A DNA stretch of 64,000 nucleotides from DATJFQ01 sp035492775 (lineage in GTDB: Bacteria; Acidobacteriota; Vicinamibacteria; Vicinamibacterales; 2-12-FULL-66-21), in assembly GCA_035492775.1 (NCBI GenBank), contig DATJIW010000058.1, positions 5,847-69,846 on the forward strand, in the 5' to 3' direction. Made by a program: the position numbers and the translations under genes. Shown one piece after another: positions 26,312 through 36,386 of this stretch; within the stretch, counting starts at the first letter, position 1, and each line of letters begins with the position of its first letter. The notes below the pieces were generated by a model. That model did no database searches and was not told the DNA's origin. It saw nothing but the letters and a program-made list of their open reading frames with translations.

Positions 26312-26335
26312 TTTGATCCTTTGATCCTTTGATCT
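26312..26335. repeat. Octamer tandem repeat block D (TTTGATCC)
   Basis: Three units TTTGATCC, TTTGATCC, TTTGATCT lie between sco and coxB and end six bases before the coxB ATG, where a ribosome binding site would be expected. None is seen. Confidence 0.85.
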
Positions 26336-26341
26336 TTGCTG

Positions 26342-27376
26342 ATGGAGCAACTTCCCTTTTTTCCGGTCGCGGCGTCGGCGCAGGCAGGACAGGTAGACGC
26401 GCTCTACTTCTTCCTGGTCGCAGTGTCGGCGTTCTTCGCCGTGCTCATCGCCGTGCTGCTGATTGTCTTCGCCGTGCGGTTCCGCCGCCGGCGCCAGGAC
26501 GAAGTCGGCGAGGCCATCCACGGCTCGATCGCACTCGAGATGATGTGGACCCTGATCCCGCTCGGGATCGCGATGTTCATGTTCGTGTGGGGCGCGCAGG
26601 TCTATTTCCACCTCACGCGGCCGCCGCGCGGAGCGATGGAAGTGTACGTCGTCGGCAAGCAGTGGATGTGGAAGCTGGAACACGCGGACGGCGCGCGCGA
26701 AATCAACGAGCTGCACGTCCCGACGGGGCGTCCCGTGAAACTGATCATGGGCTCGGAAGACGTGATCCACAGCTTCTTCATGCCCGCATTCCGGGTGAAA
26801 GCAGACGTCATCCCCGGGCGTTACAACACGCTGTGGTTTACCGCCACGAAGCCCGGGCGGTACCACATCTTCTGCACGCAGTACTGCGGCACGAAGCACT
26901 CGGCGATGATCGGCTGGGTGACCGCGATGGCCCCCGCCGATTACCAGGCATGGCTCAGCGGCGGTTCGAGCGGCATCTCGATCGCGGATAACGGATCGAA
27001 ACTGTTTCAGGACCTGGGCTGCGCGACCTGCCATCAGGACGTGCAGCAGGGACGCGGCCCGTCGCTGCGCGGCGAGTACGGGCATGAGGTGAAGCTCGCA
27101 GACGGCCAGACCACGACGTTCGACGACGACTACATCCGCGAGTCCATCGTGAACCCGCAGGCGAAGATCGTCGCCGGCTTCCAGCCGATCATGCCGACCT
27201 TCCAGGGCCTCGTGAACGAGGAACAGCTGCTGCAGCTCATCGCGTACGTGAAGTCGCTCGGCGGCGGGGCGCCGGGCGGCGGAGTGCCGATCCCCCCCTC
27301 CCTGATGCCCACGCCGCCCAGTAGCGGACGGCAGGCGGGCGGCGAGGCGGCCGCGAAACCGGGCCCCGGACACTGA
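26342..27376 (+). CDS. coxB: Cytochrome c oxidase subunit II with fused cytochrome c (caa3 type)
   Basis: A 344-residue protein: two N-terminal helices (about 18-45 and 62-85), a cupredoxin CuA domain and a C-terminal cytochrome c domain. CuA ligands are visible in FCTQYCGTKHSAM with the upstream histidine in DVIHSFFMP; the residue between the two cysteines is Gln where Glu is usual. The haem motif CATCH is near residue 226 and a methionine ligand candidate is in PIMPTFQG. This fusion defines caa3 oxidases, which accept electrons from ActE or a soluble cytochrome. Confidence 0.94.
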   Translation: MEQLPFFPVAASAQAGQVDALYFFLVAVSAFFAVLIAVLLIVFAVRFRRRRQDEVGEAIHGSIALEMMWTLIPLGIAMFMFVWGAQVYFHLTRPPRGAMEVYVVGKQWMWKLEHADGAREINELHVPTGRPVKLIMGSEDVIHSFFMPAFRVKADVIPGRYNTLWFTATKPGRYHIFCTQYCGTKHSAMIGWVTAMAPADYQAWLSGGSSGISIADNGSKLFQDLGCATCHQDVQQGRGPSLRGEYGHEVKLADGQTTTFDDDYIRESIVNPQAKIVAGFQPIMPTFQGLVNEEQLLQLIAYVKSLGGGAPGGGVPIPPSLMPTPPSSGRQAGGEAAAKPGPGH

Positions 27377-27377
27377 T

Positions 27378-28989
<1,612 letters not shown>

Positions 28990-29000
<11 letters not shown>

Positions 29001-29706
29001 CGGTGATTTTCATCCGGGACGGATCGCGATTCAACCCGGGGGCCACGGCAACCCGCACGCGGCGCACCATCCGCGGCTGCAACACCATTTCGATGACATG
29101 GAGCAGCAGGCCGAGGCGTCGACGCTCGGCATGTGGGTCTTCCTCGTCACCGAAATCATGTTCTTCGGCGGCCTGTTCATGGCGTACATCGTCTATCGCC
29201 ATGCCTCGCCGCTGGGATTCGAGGAGGCCAGCCACGAGCTGAATCTGTACCTGGGCGCGATCAACACGGCCGTCCTGATCTGCAGCTCGCTGACGATGGC
29301 GCTCGCAGTGCGGGCGGCGCAGACGAATCAATCGCGCGGCACGCAGGTCGGCTTCCTGGTCGTGACCATCCTGTTCGGCTTCGGATTCCTTGGAATCAAG
29401 GCCTACGAATACTGGGAGAAGTTCCACGTGGGCCACGTGCCCGGCGCGAACTTCATCTGGGACGGGCAATACCCGCACGCGGCGGAACAGTTCTACTCGC
29501 TGTATTTCGCGATGACCGGGCTGCACGCCCTGCACATGATTGTGGGAATCTCGATCATGACCTATATCGCAATCATGGCGTGGCGGCGCACGTACGATTC
29601 CCGCTATTACACGCCGGTCGAAGTCGCAGGCCTGTACTGGCACTTCGTCGACATCGTCTGGATTTTCTTGTTCCCGCTGCTGTATCTCATCGGCGGGCAT
29701 TACTGA
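28990..29706 (+). CDS. coxC: Cytochrome c oxidase subunit III
   Basis: A 238-residue protein with a His-rich N-terminus (HGNPHAAHHPRLQHH), then about five helices from residue 45 with LGMWVFLVTEIMFFGG and the conserved WHFVDIVWIFLFPLLYL end. I accept the TTG at 28990 because GGGAGG lies six bases upstream and the only later ATG would remove the N-terminal region. It stabilises the oxidase and feeds protons. It overlaps coxA and ends six bases before coxD. Confidence 0.92.
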
Positions 29707-29712
29707 GGTCAC

Positions 29713-30012
29713 ATGTCCGGTCACGTCGCTCCCAAAAGCCTGTACTACACCATCTTCGCCGCCCTGATCTTCGGCACGGTCCTGACGGTCGTGGTGGCGA
29801 AGATCGACCTCGGCGCCTTCAACAACGTCGCGATGCTCGCGATCGCCTGCGCCAAGGCGACGCTGGTCGTGCTGTTCTTCATGCACGTGAGGTGGAGCAC
29901 CCGGTTGACGTGGGTCGTCGTCGCGTCTGGAGTGTTCTGGCTGCTCATCATGTTCACCTTGACGATGACGGACTACCTGTCGCGCGGCTGGGTCGACGGG
30001 ACGTGGAAGTAG
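29713..30012 (+). CDS. coxD: Cytochrome c oxidase subunit IV (caa3/prokaryotic COX4)
   Basis: A 99-residue protein with three short hydrophobic helices (KSLYYTIFAALIFGTVLTV, then AMLAIACAKATLVVLFFMHV and VVVASGVFWLLIMFTLTM). The KATLVVLFFMHVRWS segment is a signature of small oxidase subunit IV. It is the last gene of the respiratory operon, followed by a repeat block and an intrinsic terminator. Confidence 0.88.
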   Translation: MSGHVAPKSLYYTIFAALIFGTVLTVVVAKIDLGAFNNVAMLAIACAKATLVVLFFMHVRWSTRLTWVVVASGVFWLLIMFTLTMTDYLSRGWVDGTWK

Positions 30013-30023
30013 CATAGAGTTCG

Positions 30024-30060
30024 AATTCCCAACTCCCAACTCCCAACTCCCAATTCCCAA
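30024..30060. repeat. Heptamer tandem repeat block C (AATTCCC/AACTCCC)
   Basis: Units AATTCCC, three AACTCCC and AATTCCC just after coxD. Inverted-orientation relatives (GGGGAGT, TGGGAGT, GGGTGTT) lie at 30132-30152, so complementary copies flank the terminator. Confidence 0.9.
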
Positions 30061-30066
30061 ATGTTC

Positions 30067-30094
30067 AAAGGCGCTCCGGCGGGCGCCTTTTTTT
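30067..30094 (+). terminator. Intrinsic terminator of the act-cox operon
   Basis: AAAGGCGC (30067-30074) pairs perfectly with GCGCCTTT (30083-30090) around an eight-base loop, followed by further Ts (seven in a row from 30088). It lies 55 bases after the coxD stop. Confidence 0.85.
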
Positions 30095-30347
30095 GTCGAT
30101 CGCGCCGTGTCCCGAACGACTATCCAGCAGGTGGGGAGTTGGGAGTGGGTGTTGGCACCAGGAGAGCCATTCACCGGCCGGCGTCCACCACTGACCGCCT
30201 GGGCGGAGACACCGTCGGCGTCACGCCGTATTGTCTATACTGAGGTTGCGGGCCGCCTTCCGAAAAGGCTTGGGAAGGCCCTTCCCTCATTGCAATTGTC
30301 GAGAAACGCCTCGCGGCGGCGAGCCGCGCGGCGTCCGGTTGTCCTAT
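30095..30347 (+). other. Non-coding leader between respiratory and exporter operons
   Basis: No credible gene. It contains inverted heptamer-type repeats near 30132-30152, a -10-like TATACT at 30236-30241 without a good -35, and a short hairpin with arms GCCTTCC (30255-30261) and GGAAGGC (30273-30279). A promoter for the downstream exporter operon is expected here but cannot be fixed from sequence alone. Confidence 0.4.
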
Positions 30348-31625
30348 ATGCCTGACTTGTCGACGGACCTGGCTGCACTGCGCATTCCGACGGAGGAACG
30401 CGGCGGACGCCGGGGACCAGGCGCGACGCTCCTTGGAATTGTCGTGCTGCTGGCGCTCGGCGGCGCCGGTTTCTGGTTCTATTCGACGCGTCTGGAGGCG
30501 GAGGCCGTCAAGGTCGCGCCCGCGGTGGCGCCGCAGGCCGCCGGTTCCACCGGCGCGCCGGCCGTCCTGAACGCTTCCGGCTACGTCACCGCGCGGCGGC
30601 GCGCGACGGTCTCGTCGAAAGTGACCGGCAAAGTGATCGACGTGCTCGTCGAGGAAGGGCATCCGGTCCGTCAGGGACAGATCCTCGCGCACCTCGACGA
30701 TACACAGGTGCGCGCGGCGCTGAACTTCGCCGAGGCGCAACTCGCGTCCTCGCGCAAAGCCGCGGCTGAAGACGAAGCGCGCCTGAAGCAGGCAGAGCTG
30801 ACGCTCGGCCGCCAGCAGCAGCTGATGAAAGAGAACGTCGTCGGCAAGGCCGAGCTCGACAACGCCCAGGCGGAAGTAGACGCGCTGCGGGCTCGAATCG
30901 CATACTCCCAGCAGCAGGTCGGCGTGGCCGAACGCCAGGTGGAGATGCAGCGCACGAACCTGGACGACATGGTCGTACGCGCCCCGTTCGGCGGCGTCGC
31001 GATCTCCAAGGATGCCCAGCCGGGCGAAATGATTTCCCCGGTGTCGGCCGGGGGCGGGTTCACACGCACCGGCATCTGCACGATCGTCGACATGTCATCG
31101 CTCGAGATCGAAGTCGACGTCAACGAGAGCTACATCAATCGCGTGCGCAACGGACAGAAAGTGGACGCCGTACTCGATGCGTATCCCGACTGGACGATTC
31201 CGGCGCACGTAATCACGACGATCCCGTCTGCCGATCGGCAGAAGGCAACGGTGAAGGTACGCATCGGATTCGATCGTGCGTCGGCGTCGGACTCGCGCAG
31301 GGAGTCCTCGAAAGGCGACCTCCTGGACCCGAGGATTCTTCCCGACATGGGCGTCAAGGTCTCCTTCCTGCGTGAGGAGCCGCCGGCGGGTCAGCCGCAG
31401 CGGGCGATTGCGCGGGCCATCGTTCCAAAGGCCGCAGTCCGCTCCGTCAACGGCCAGCAGGTCGTGTTCGTGCTGAACGGAGATCGCGTCGAGCGGCGGG
31501 CGGTGAGCGTCGGCGACGTCACCGGCGACCGCGTGGAAGTGCTCTCAGGCGTAAGCGCGGGTGAACGAGTGGTGGTCGACGGACCGCAGGCATTGAAGGA
31601 TGGCGACAAGGTCAAGGTGCAGTAA
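30348..31625 (+). CDS. Periplasmic adaptor (HlyD/MacA/RND membrane-fusion type)
   Basis: A 425-residue membrane fusion protein. After the ATG at 30348 it has one N-terminal helix (about residues 27-47), a barrel-sandwich half-site (NASGYVTARRRATVSSKVTGKV), a coiled-coil hairpin from about 115 to 205 and the second half-site (VRAPFGGVAISKDAQPGEMI), then beta-barrel and membrane-proximal domains. Such adaptors link an inner-membrane transporter to an outer-membrane channel. The ABC genes that follow overlap it by one base, so it serves a MacAB-like ABC exporter. No outer-membrane factor is in the window. Confidence 0.9.
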   Translation: MPDLSTDLAALRIPTEERGGRRGPGATLLGIVVLLALGGAGFWFYSTRLEAEAVKVAPAVAPQAAGSTGAPAVLNASGYVTARRRATVSSKVTGKVIDVLVEEGHPVRQGQILAHLDDTQVRAALNFAEAQLASSRKAAAEDEARLKQAELTLGRQQQLMKENVVGKAELDNAQAEVDALRARIAYSQQQVGVAERQVEMQRTNLDDMVVRAPFGGVAISKDAQPGEMISPVSAGGGFTRTGICTIVDMSSLEIEVDVNESYINRVRNGQKVDAVLDAYPDWTIPAHVITTIPSADRQKATVKVRIGFDRASASDSRRESSKGDLLDPRILPDMGVKVSFLREEPPAGQPQRAIARAIVPKAAVRSVNGQQVVFVLNGDRVERRAVSVGDVTGDRVEVLSGVSAGERVVVDGPQALKDGDKVKVQ

Positions 31626-32317
31626 TGGCTGAATCTCTCGTATCGGTCCAGAACCTCCACAAGGTCTATCACCGCGGCGGCGAGCGGATCGACGTTCTCA
31701 AGGGCGTCACGCTCGAGATTCCACCCGGCGACTTCCTCGCGCTGATGGGTCCATCGGGATCGGGCAAGACGACGCTGCTTAACCTGCTGGGCGGGCTCGA
31801 TACGCCGACCGAGGGCTCCATCACGGTTGCGGGCGATCGCCTCGACAAGCTGTCGGGCAGCCGGCTCTCGGCGTGGCGCGCGCGACACATCGGATTCGTC
31901 TTCCAGCTGTACAACCTGCTGCCGGTGCTGACGGCGGCGCGGAACGTGGAGCTGCCGCTGCTGCTGACCAAACTGGGAAAGGCCGATCGGCGCAAGCGCG
32001 TCCAGGTCGCCCTGTCCGTCGTCGGGCTCGCCGAGCGGATGAACCACTATCCGAGACAGCTCTCGGGCGGCCAGGAACAGCGCGTCGGCATCGCGCGCGC
32101 GATCGTGACGGATCCGACGCTGCTGCTCTGCGACGAGCCGACCGGCGACCTCGATCGGAAGTCCGGCGATGAAATCCTCGACCTGCTGCAGGCGCTCAAC
32201 CAGCAGCACGGCAAAACGATCGTGATGGTGACCCACGATCCGCACGCCGCGGTGCGCGCGAAGCGCACGCTGCATCTCGAGAAAGGCGTGCTGGTCGCGG
32301 AGGAGGCGGTCGCATGA
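31625..32317 (+). CDS. MacB/LolD-type ABC transporter ATP-binding protein
   Basis: A 230-residue ATPase. Walker A GPSGSGKTTLLNLLGGLD, Q-loop FVFQLYNLLPVLTA, signature LSGGQEQRVGIARA, Walker B LLLCDEPTGDLD and switch MVTHD are intact. The signature reads Gln-Glu-Gln where most members have Gln-Gln-Gln. It starts in the stop of the adaptor gene (TAATG) and overlaps the first permease gene (ATGA). It powers mechanotransmission-type ABC systems rather than classic transport; the cargo is unknown. Confidence 0.93.
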   Translation: MAESLVSVQNLHKVYHRGGERIDVLKGVTLEIPPGDFLALMGPSGSGKTTLLNLLGGLDTPTEGSITVAGDRLDKLSGSRLSAWRARHIGFVFQLYNLLPVLTAARNVELPLLLTKLGKADRRKRVQVALSVVGLAERMNHYPRQLSGGQEQRVGIARAIVTDPTLLLCDEPTGDLDRKSGDEILDLLQALNQQHGKTIVMVTHDPHAAVRAKRTLHLEKGVLVAEEAVA

Positions 32318-33480
32318 AATTCCTGTATCTCGTCTGGCGCAACCTGATGCGGCGGAAGTTCCGCACGGCTTTTACGATCGGCGCGATCTTCTTCGCCTTT
32401 CTGCTCTTCGGCGTCCTGATGGCGATCAGGATGGCGTTCAGCATGGGCGTCGACATGGCAGGCCAGGGGCGGCTCATGGTGATGGACAAAGTGTCCATCA
32501 TCAATCCCCTGCCGGCGGCGTACGAGAACCAAATCCGGGCCGTCGGCGGCGTTACCGACATCACGCACGCGAACTGGTTCGGCGGGTACTACCAGGAGGT
32601 ACGCAACCAGTTCGCGACGTTTGCCGTGGATCCCGAAAGCTGGCTGCGCATCTACAACCGCGAGTACGACCTGCCCGACGACCAGAAGAAAGCCTTCTTC
32701 GCCGATCGCACGGGAGCCATCGTCGGGAGCGATACGGCGAGGAAGTACGGCTTCAAGGTCGGCCAGCGGGTGCCGATCAACGGCACAATCTATCGGCGGC
32801 CCGACGGCGGGCCGTGGGAGTTCACGATCGACGGAATCTACGACTCGAAGCTGAAAGGCGCCGACAAGACCCAGCTCGTCTTCAATTACCAGTTCCTGCG
32901 CGAGACGATCCCCGAGCAGAGCGGCTTCAGAGATCGCTACAACTGGTATGTGTTCACGATCGCGGATCCGGATCGGGCACCGGCGATTGCCGAAAAAGTC
33001 GATTCACTGTTCGCGAACTCCCCATCGGAGACGAAGACGAACACCGAGAAGGCGTTCGTGTCCGACTGGGCGAAGCAGGTCGGAGACATCGGAAAGATCA
33101 TGATGTGGATCGTCGCGATGGCGATGTTCACGATCCTGCTCGTGGCCGGCAACACGATGGCGCAGGCCATTCGCGAGCGCACGAACGAACTCGCCGTGCT
33201 GAAGACGCTCGGCTTCACCGAACGCCGGATCCTCTGGATGGTGCTCGCGGAGTCCACGATGATCGCCGTCGTCGGGGGCGGCATCGGTCTGGCGCTCTCG
33301 TACACGATCATTACGCTGACCGGCGATCCCACCCATGGGATGCTGCCGGTGTTCTACTTCCCCGGGCCGGCCGTTCTCATGGGAATCGGGCTCGTCCTGC
33401 TGCTGGGCCTGGCGGCCGGCTGCCTGCCCGCGTGGCAGGCCAGCCGCCTGCGCATCGTCGACGCGCTGCGGAGAAACTGA
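32314..33480 (+). CDS. FtsX-family ABC permease (first of two)
   Basis: A 388-residue protein with one N-terminal helix (about 18-40), a large periplasmic MacB_PCD-type domain (about 45-245) and three C-terminal helices ending in AAGCLPAWQASRLRIVDALR, the usual FtsX/MacB terminus. The ERTNELAVLKTLGFTERRI coupling helix contacts the ATPase. It makes a heterodimer with the next permease, judged by strict coupling with four-base and one-base overlaps. Confidence 0.9.
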   Translation: MKFLYLVWRNLMRRKFRTAFTIGAIFFAFLLFGVLMAIRMAFSMGVDMAGQGRLMVMDKVSIINPLPAAYENQIRAVGGVTDITHANWFGGYYQEVRNQFATFAVDPESWLRIYNREYDLPDDQKKAFFADRTGAIVGSDTARKYGFKVGQRVPINGTIYRRPDGGPWEFTIDGIYDSKLKGADKTQLVFNYQFLRETIPEQSGFRDRYNWYVFTIADPDRAPAIAEKVDSLFANSPSETKTNTEKAFVSDWAKQVGDIGKIMMWIVAMAMFTILLVAGNTMAQAIRERTNELAVLKTLGFTERRILWMVLAESTMIAVVGGGIGLALSYTIITLTGDPTHGMLPVFYFPGPAVLMGIGLVLLLGLAAGCLPAWQASRLRIVDALRRN

Positions 33481-34664
33481 TGTTCTCGCAAATCATTGCC
33501 GTCACCGGCGTCAACCTCCGTTCGATCCGTGCGAGGCTCGGCTCGTCGAGCGTGGCGGTGATCGGCATTGCCGGCGTGGTGCTCGTGTTCGTCGCCGTTC
33601 TCTCGATTGCCGAAGGCGTCGCCGCCACGATGAAAGCCTCTGGGGATCCCGATACGGTCATGATCCTCCGCGCGGGGAGCGACACCGAGATGACGAGCGG
33701 CCTCGCGGGAGACTCGGTGCGTATCATCCAGGATGCCCCCGGCGTTGCGCGCGATGGGACCGGCACCCCGCTGACCTCGCCTGAATTGTTCGTGGTCGTG
33801 GATCACCCGCTGAAGCGATCGGGCAGTGCCGCGAACGTCCCGCTCCGTGGCGTCACACCTGAAGCATTCAAGGTCCACGACAAGCTCCGGATCGTCGAAG
33901 GCCGCAATTTCGAGTTCGGCAAGAACGAAGTGATCGCGGGAAAAGCGGCGCAGCGGCAGTTCGTCGGCCTCGACGTCGGCACACCGCTCAAGTGGGGCCA
34001 GAACACCTGGACGCTCGTCGGTATCTTCGACGACGGCGGTTCGGTGGCGGAGTCCGAGATCTGGTGCGACGTGAAGGTGCTCCAGCCGGCGTACCGCCGC
34101 GGCAACAGCTATCAATCCGTGTACGCGAAGCTCGCCTCCGCTGATTCGTACCAGCAGCTAAAGGACTCGCTGACGTCGAACCCGCAGCTGACGGTTTCGG
34201 CGATGCGCGCTCCGGAGTACTACGCGTCGCAGACGGAAACGCTGCAGACGATCATCAAGACGATCGGCGGCATCATCGCGGTCCTGATGGGCGTGGGCGC
34301 CATCTTTGGCGCGGTGATCACGATGTACACGGCCGTCGCGAGCCGCACGCGCGAAATCGCGACGCTGCGCGCGCTCGGTTTCGGCAGCTTCCCCGTCGTG
34401 GTGTCGGTGATCGTGGAGGCGTCCTGTCTCGCCGTCATTGGCGGCCTCATCGGCGGCCTCGTCGCGTACGCCGCCTTCAACGGCTACGAGACCGCCACGA
34501 TGAATTTCCAGTCGTTCAGCCAGATGGCGTTCCGGTTTGCGGTGACGCCTCAACTGCTCGGCACCGCGCTCTTTTACGCGCTGTTGATGGGCATTCTTGG
34601 CGGACTGCTGCCCGCCATCCGGGCAGCGAGACTGCCTGTCGTCACGGCGTTGCGTGAACTATAA
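33480..34664 (+). CDS. FtsX-family ABC permease (second of two)
   Basis: A 394-residue partner of the preceding permease; the ATG at 33480 shares one base with the previous stop. One N-terminal helix (VAVIGIAGVVLVFVAVLSIA), a periplasmic domain, then three helices with SRTREIATLRALGFGSFPVV as coupling helix and GGLLPAIRAARLPVVTALREL at the end. The two permeases are clearly divergent in sequence, so this is a heteromeric MacB-like system. It is the last gene of the exporter operon. Confidence 0.9.
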   Translation: MFSQIIAVTGVNLRSIRARLGSSSVAVIGIAGVVLVFVAVLSIAEGVAATMKASGDPDTVMILRAGSDTEMTSGLAGDSVRIIQDAPGVARDGTGTPLTSPELFVVVDHPLKRSGSAANVPLRGVTPEAFKVHDKLRIVEGRNFEFGKNEVIAGKAAQRQFVGLDVGTPLKWGQNTWTLVGIFDDGGSVAESEIWCDVKVLQPAYRRGNSYQSVYAKLASADSYQQLKDSLTSNPQLTVSAMRAPEYYASQTETLQTIIKTIGGIIAVLMGVGAIFGAVITMYTAVASRTREIATLRALGFGSFPVVVSVIVEASCLAVIGGLIGGLVAYAAFNGYETATMNFQSFSQMAFRFAVTPQLLGTALFYALLMGILGGLLPAIRAARLPVVTALREL

Positions 34665-34950
34665 GGTGACCGCCGACTGCGTCAAAAGGTACGAAGCGCG
34701 GCAGCACCCGTAGCGGATCCAGACAACGACCGACAGCGGGGCGTACAAGTGGCCGGTCCGCCCGCGCACCCCCCGGCATCGCACTTCGCGGGCACAGGCT
34801 GTAAGCCGCACGAACGGAAAGCCTTCCGACCTATACCTCCGACAGTAACCCCTGCCACGTGCCAGCGGGGCGGGCGGCACACGTGTTGCTCCTCGTCATA
34901 GCACTGCAAGACAGATTTTTTCGGCGGCGTTACCCAGGGGAGAGTTCTCT
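34665..34950 (+). other. Non-coding stretch, no gene recognised
   Basis: 286 bases without a credible gene on either strand. The only structure seen is an imperfect hairpin, CACGTGCC (34856-34863) against GGCACACGTG (34876-34885), and a T-rich run near 34915-34920. It probably holds the promoter of the following small gene, but no convincing -35/-10 pair is seen. Confidence 0.4.
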
Positions 34951-35199
34951 ATGCGGATCGAGGACGTGCTGCAGCGAATCCAGGGCGAGTTCGTCGAAAT
35001 GCCCGGTCTTCGCCTGACGGCCGCACAGGCGCAGCGTCTGTGGGGGCTCGAGCGCGACCTCTGCGATTCGCTGCTTGGGGCGTTGGTCGATGCGAAATTC
35101 CTGTCTCGGACGCGAGATGGAGCGTTCATCCGCGTCGACGGCGCGCGTCCGACCCAGGTCACGATTCCACGCCAGACGCCTCGGGCGGCTGTCGCGTAG
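34951..35199 (+). CDS. Small conserved-looking protein, winged-helix-like (82 aa)
   Basis: Starts at 34951 with AGGGGAGAG about six bases upstream, a good ribosome site. The sequence MRIEDVLQRIQGEF followed by LRLTAAQAQRLWGLERDLCDSLL and LVDAKFLSRTRDGAFIRV has the helix-helix-turn-helix-wing pattern of a short winged-helix fold (compare 'locate the residues, then leave' marker-type wHTH). No family name can be given. It stands alone, ahead of a repeat block and convergent with a secreted-protein gene. It might be a small DNA-binding regulator; this is inference. Confidence 0.65.
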   Translation: MRIEDVLQRIQGEFVEMPGLRLTAAQAQRLWGLERDLCDSLLGALVDAKFLSRTRDGAFIRVDGARPTQVTIPRQTPRAAVA

Positions 35200-35206
35200 G
35201 CGACGG

Positions 35207-35250
35207 GTGAGTTGGTGCATTCAGGGAGTTGATGAATTAGTGAGTTGATG
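35207..35250. repeat. Imperfect octamer-type repeat block G (TGAGTTGA/TGAATTAG)
   Basis: Copies of GTGAGTTGGTG, GGAGTTGATG, GAATTAG and TGAGTTGATG follow the stop of the 82-residue gene. Less regular than the other blocks. Confidence 0.6.
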
Positions 35251-35358
35251 CGGTTCCCCACACCGGCTCCGGCCGGCTGACACCCTGCCTCGTCAGCCAT
35301 TTTCGCCGGACCGTATCCTCGAACCCGGGCGGGCAGCGCCCGCGGCCAAGGCTCAGAT

Positions 35359-35391
35359 CGGGAGTTGAAGGCAACAGCCTTCAACCTCCCG
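35359..35391. terminator. Hairpin between convergent genes
   Basis: GTTGAAGGC and GCCTTCAAC pair perfectly around the loop AACA, and CGGGA/TCCCG extends the stem past a one-base bulge. No T-run is present. It lies 22 bases from the 3' end of the secreted-protein gene and could terminate or stabilise transcripts from either side. Confidence 0.5.
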
Positions 35392-35413
35392 GTCCCGACT
35401 CCAGTTTCCGTAA

Positions 35414-36202
35414 TCAGCGTTTGAGGCTGAAAGGCGTAACCAGGCCGTCCGCGGCGGGAATGTAGATGCGCGACTCGTCGTCACCGCGCCGGTAGACGGG
35501 GAATCCGTGATACGTGCCGATCTCCGTGAACCGCGCTTCGCCGAGCGCCATCGGCTGACCGCCGGCAAACCACCGCTGACCCTCGTATGTGACCCACACG
35601 CCATTGATACCTTCGGGCCGTCGGGCGCTCTCTACGGGACCTCCGGAACTCAACGGAACGGTCCTCCCTGACGTCGCGACGGCTGGCGCCTGCACCGGCG
35701 GCTGCTCGAGCGGCGATACGTCGTAAGGCCGCGCGTACCCCGGGGGCGCGGGGGCCTGGCGGTACCGGTCCAATTCCACTACTCCAGCCGCGCCTGGGAG
35801 CCGACCCATTTCAGTCGCGGCGGCGGGTGGAAATGCGGGCGTGATGCTCCCGGTCGTCCCGGCGAGCGCGCCATCGCGGCGACGCTGGTACGGCTGCATC
35901 ATGCCGCCCGCTACGGGCACGTAGACGACGCTAAACGGGTCGAGCGTTGCGTCCGTATAGAGTGGAATGCCGCGGAACGACCCCGCGCGGACCATCTCGT
36001 TCGGGCTGAAGAAACGTGCCGCCCCGGCCGGGTAGTAATAGTCGCCCGACCAGATGATCGGTTCGCCGGAGCGGAACCAGGGCTCGTTCTCCGCGGTGAC
36101 CAGCGGAGGGGACGCGGGTTGCCACGTCGCCTGCGCGTATGCCGCGGCTGGCGTGAGGAAGAACACCGCGGCCAGAAGTGCCTGTCGAGCTGCTGTCAAC
36201 AC
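35414..36202 (-). CDS. Secreted protein with duplicated domain, unknown function
   Basis: A 262-residue protein with a signal peptide (residues 1-23, cut after AYAQ). The GTG at 36202 has CGGAGG six bases upstream. Two related modules are visible: residues about 38-108 (EPWFRSGEPI, RFFSPNEMVRAGSFRGIPLY, VVYVPVAGGMMQPY) and about 197-262 (QRWFAGGQPM, ARFTEIGTYHGFPVY, RIYIPAADGLVTPF). The shared pattern is WF-x-G-x-P, then RF, G-x-x-x-G-x-P-x-Y, and YxPxAxGxxxPF. A proline-rich linker joins them. Probably periplasmic or surface located. No known family recognised. Confidence 0.7.
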   Translation of the reverse strand: MLTAARQALLAAVFFLTPAAAYAQATWQPASPPLVTAENEPWFRSGEPIIWSGDYYYPAGAARFFSPNEMVRAGSFRGIPLYTDATLDPFSVVYVPVAGGMMQPYQRRRDGALAGTTGSITPAFPPAAATEMGRLPGAAGVVELDRYRQAPAPPGYARPYDVSPLEQPPVQAPAVATSGRTVPLSSGGPVESARRPEGINGVWVTYEGQRWFAGGQPMALGEARFTEIGTYHGFPVYRRGDDESRIYIPAADGLVTPFSLKR

Positions 36203-36386
36203 ACGCGCCTCCGACCGTTACGCAATCAACCCTTGTGCCGGTACACTCGGGCTTTTCCGCCGGGTCCCGCGTCGGTTGGTGTCTCGAATCGGGCAGGAAA
36301 TCGGGCATTTACGAACTGCCATCGCCAACTTGAACCGATGAAGCGGGAGGCCGCGCGCGAAGCGTCACCCTCCAGGATGCTTTTTG

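Noticed and set aside
32814..33479. N-terminal extension of the second exporter permease
   Set aside because: The 222 extra residues are an out-of-frame reading of the first permease; the ATG at 33480 overlaps its stop.
34665..34950. tRNA or small RNA gene in the 286-base gap
   Set aside because: No cloverleaf, CCA end or conserved T-loop was found, and the only hairpin is imperfect.
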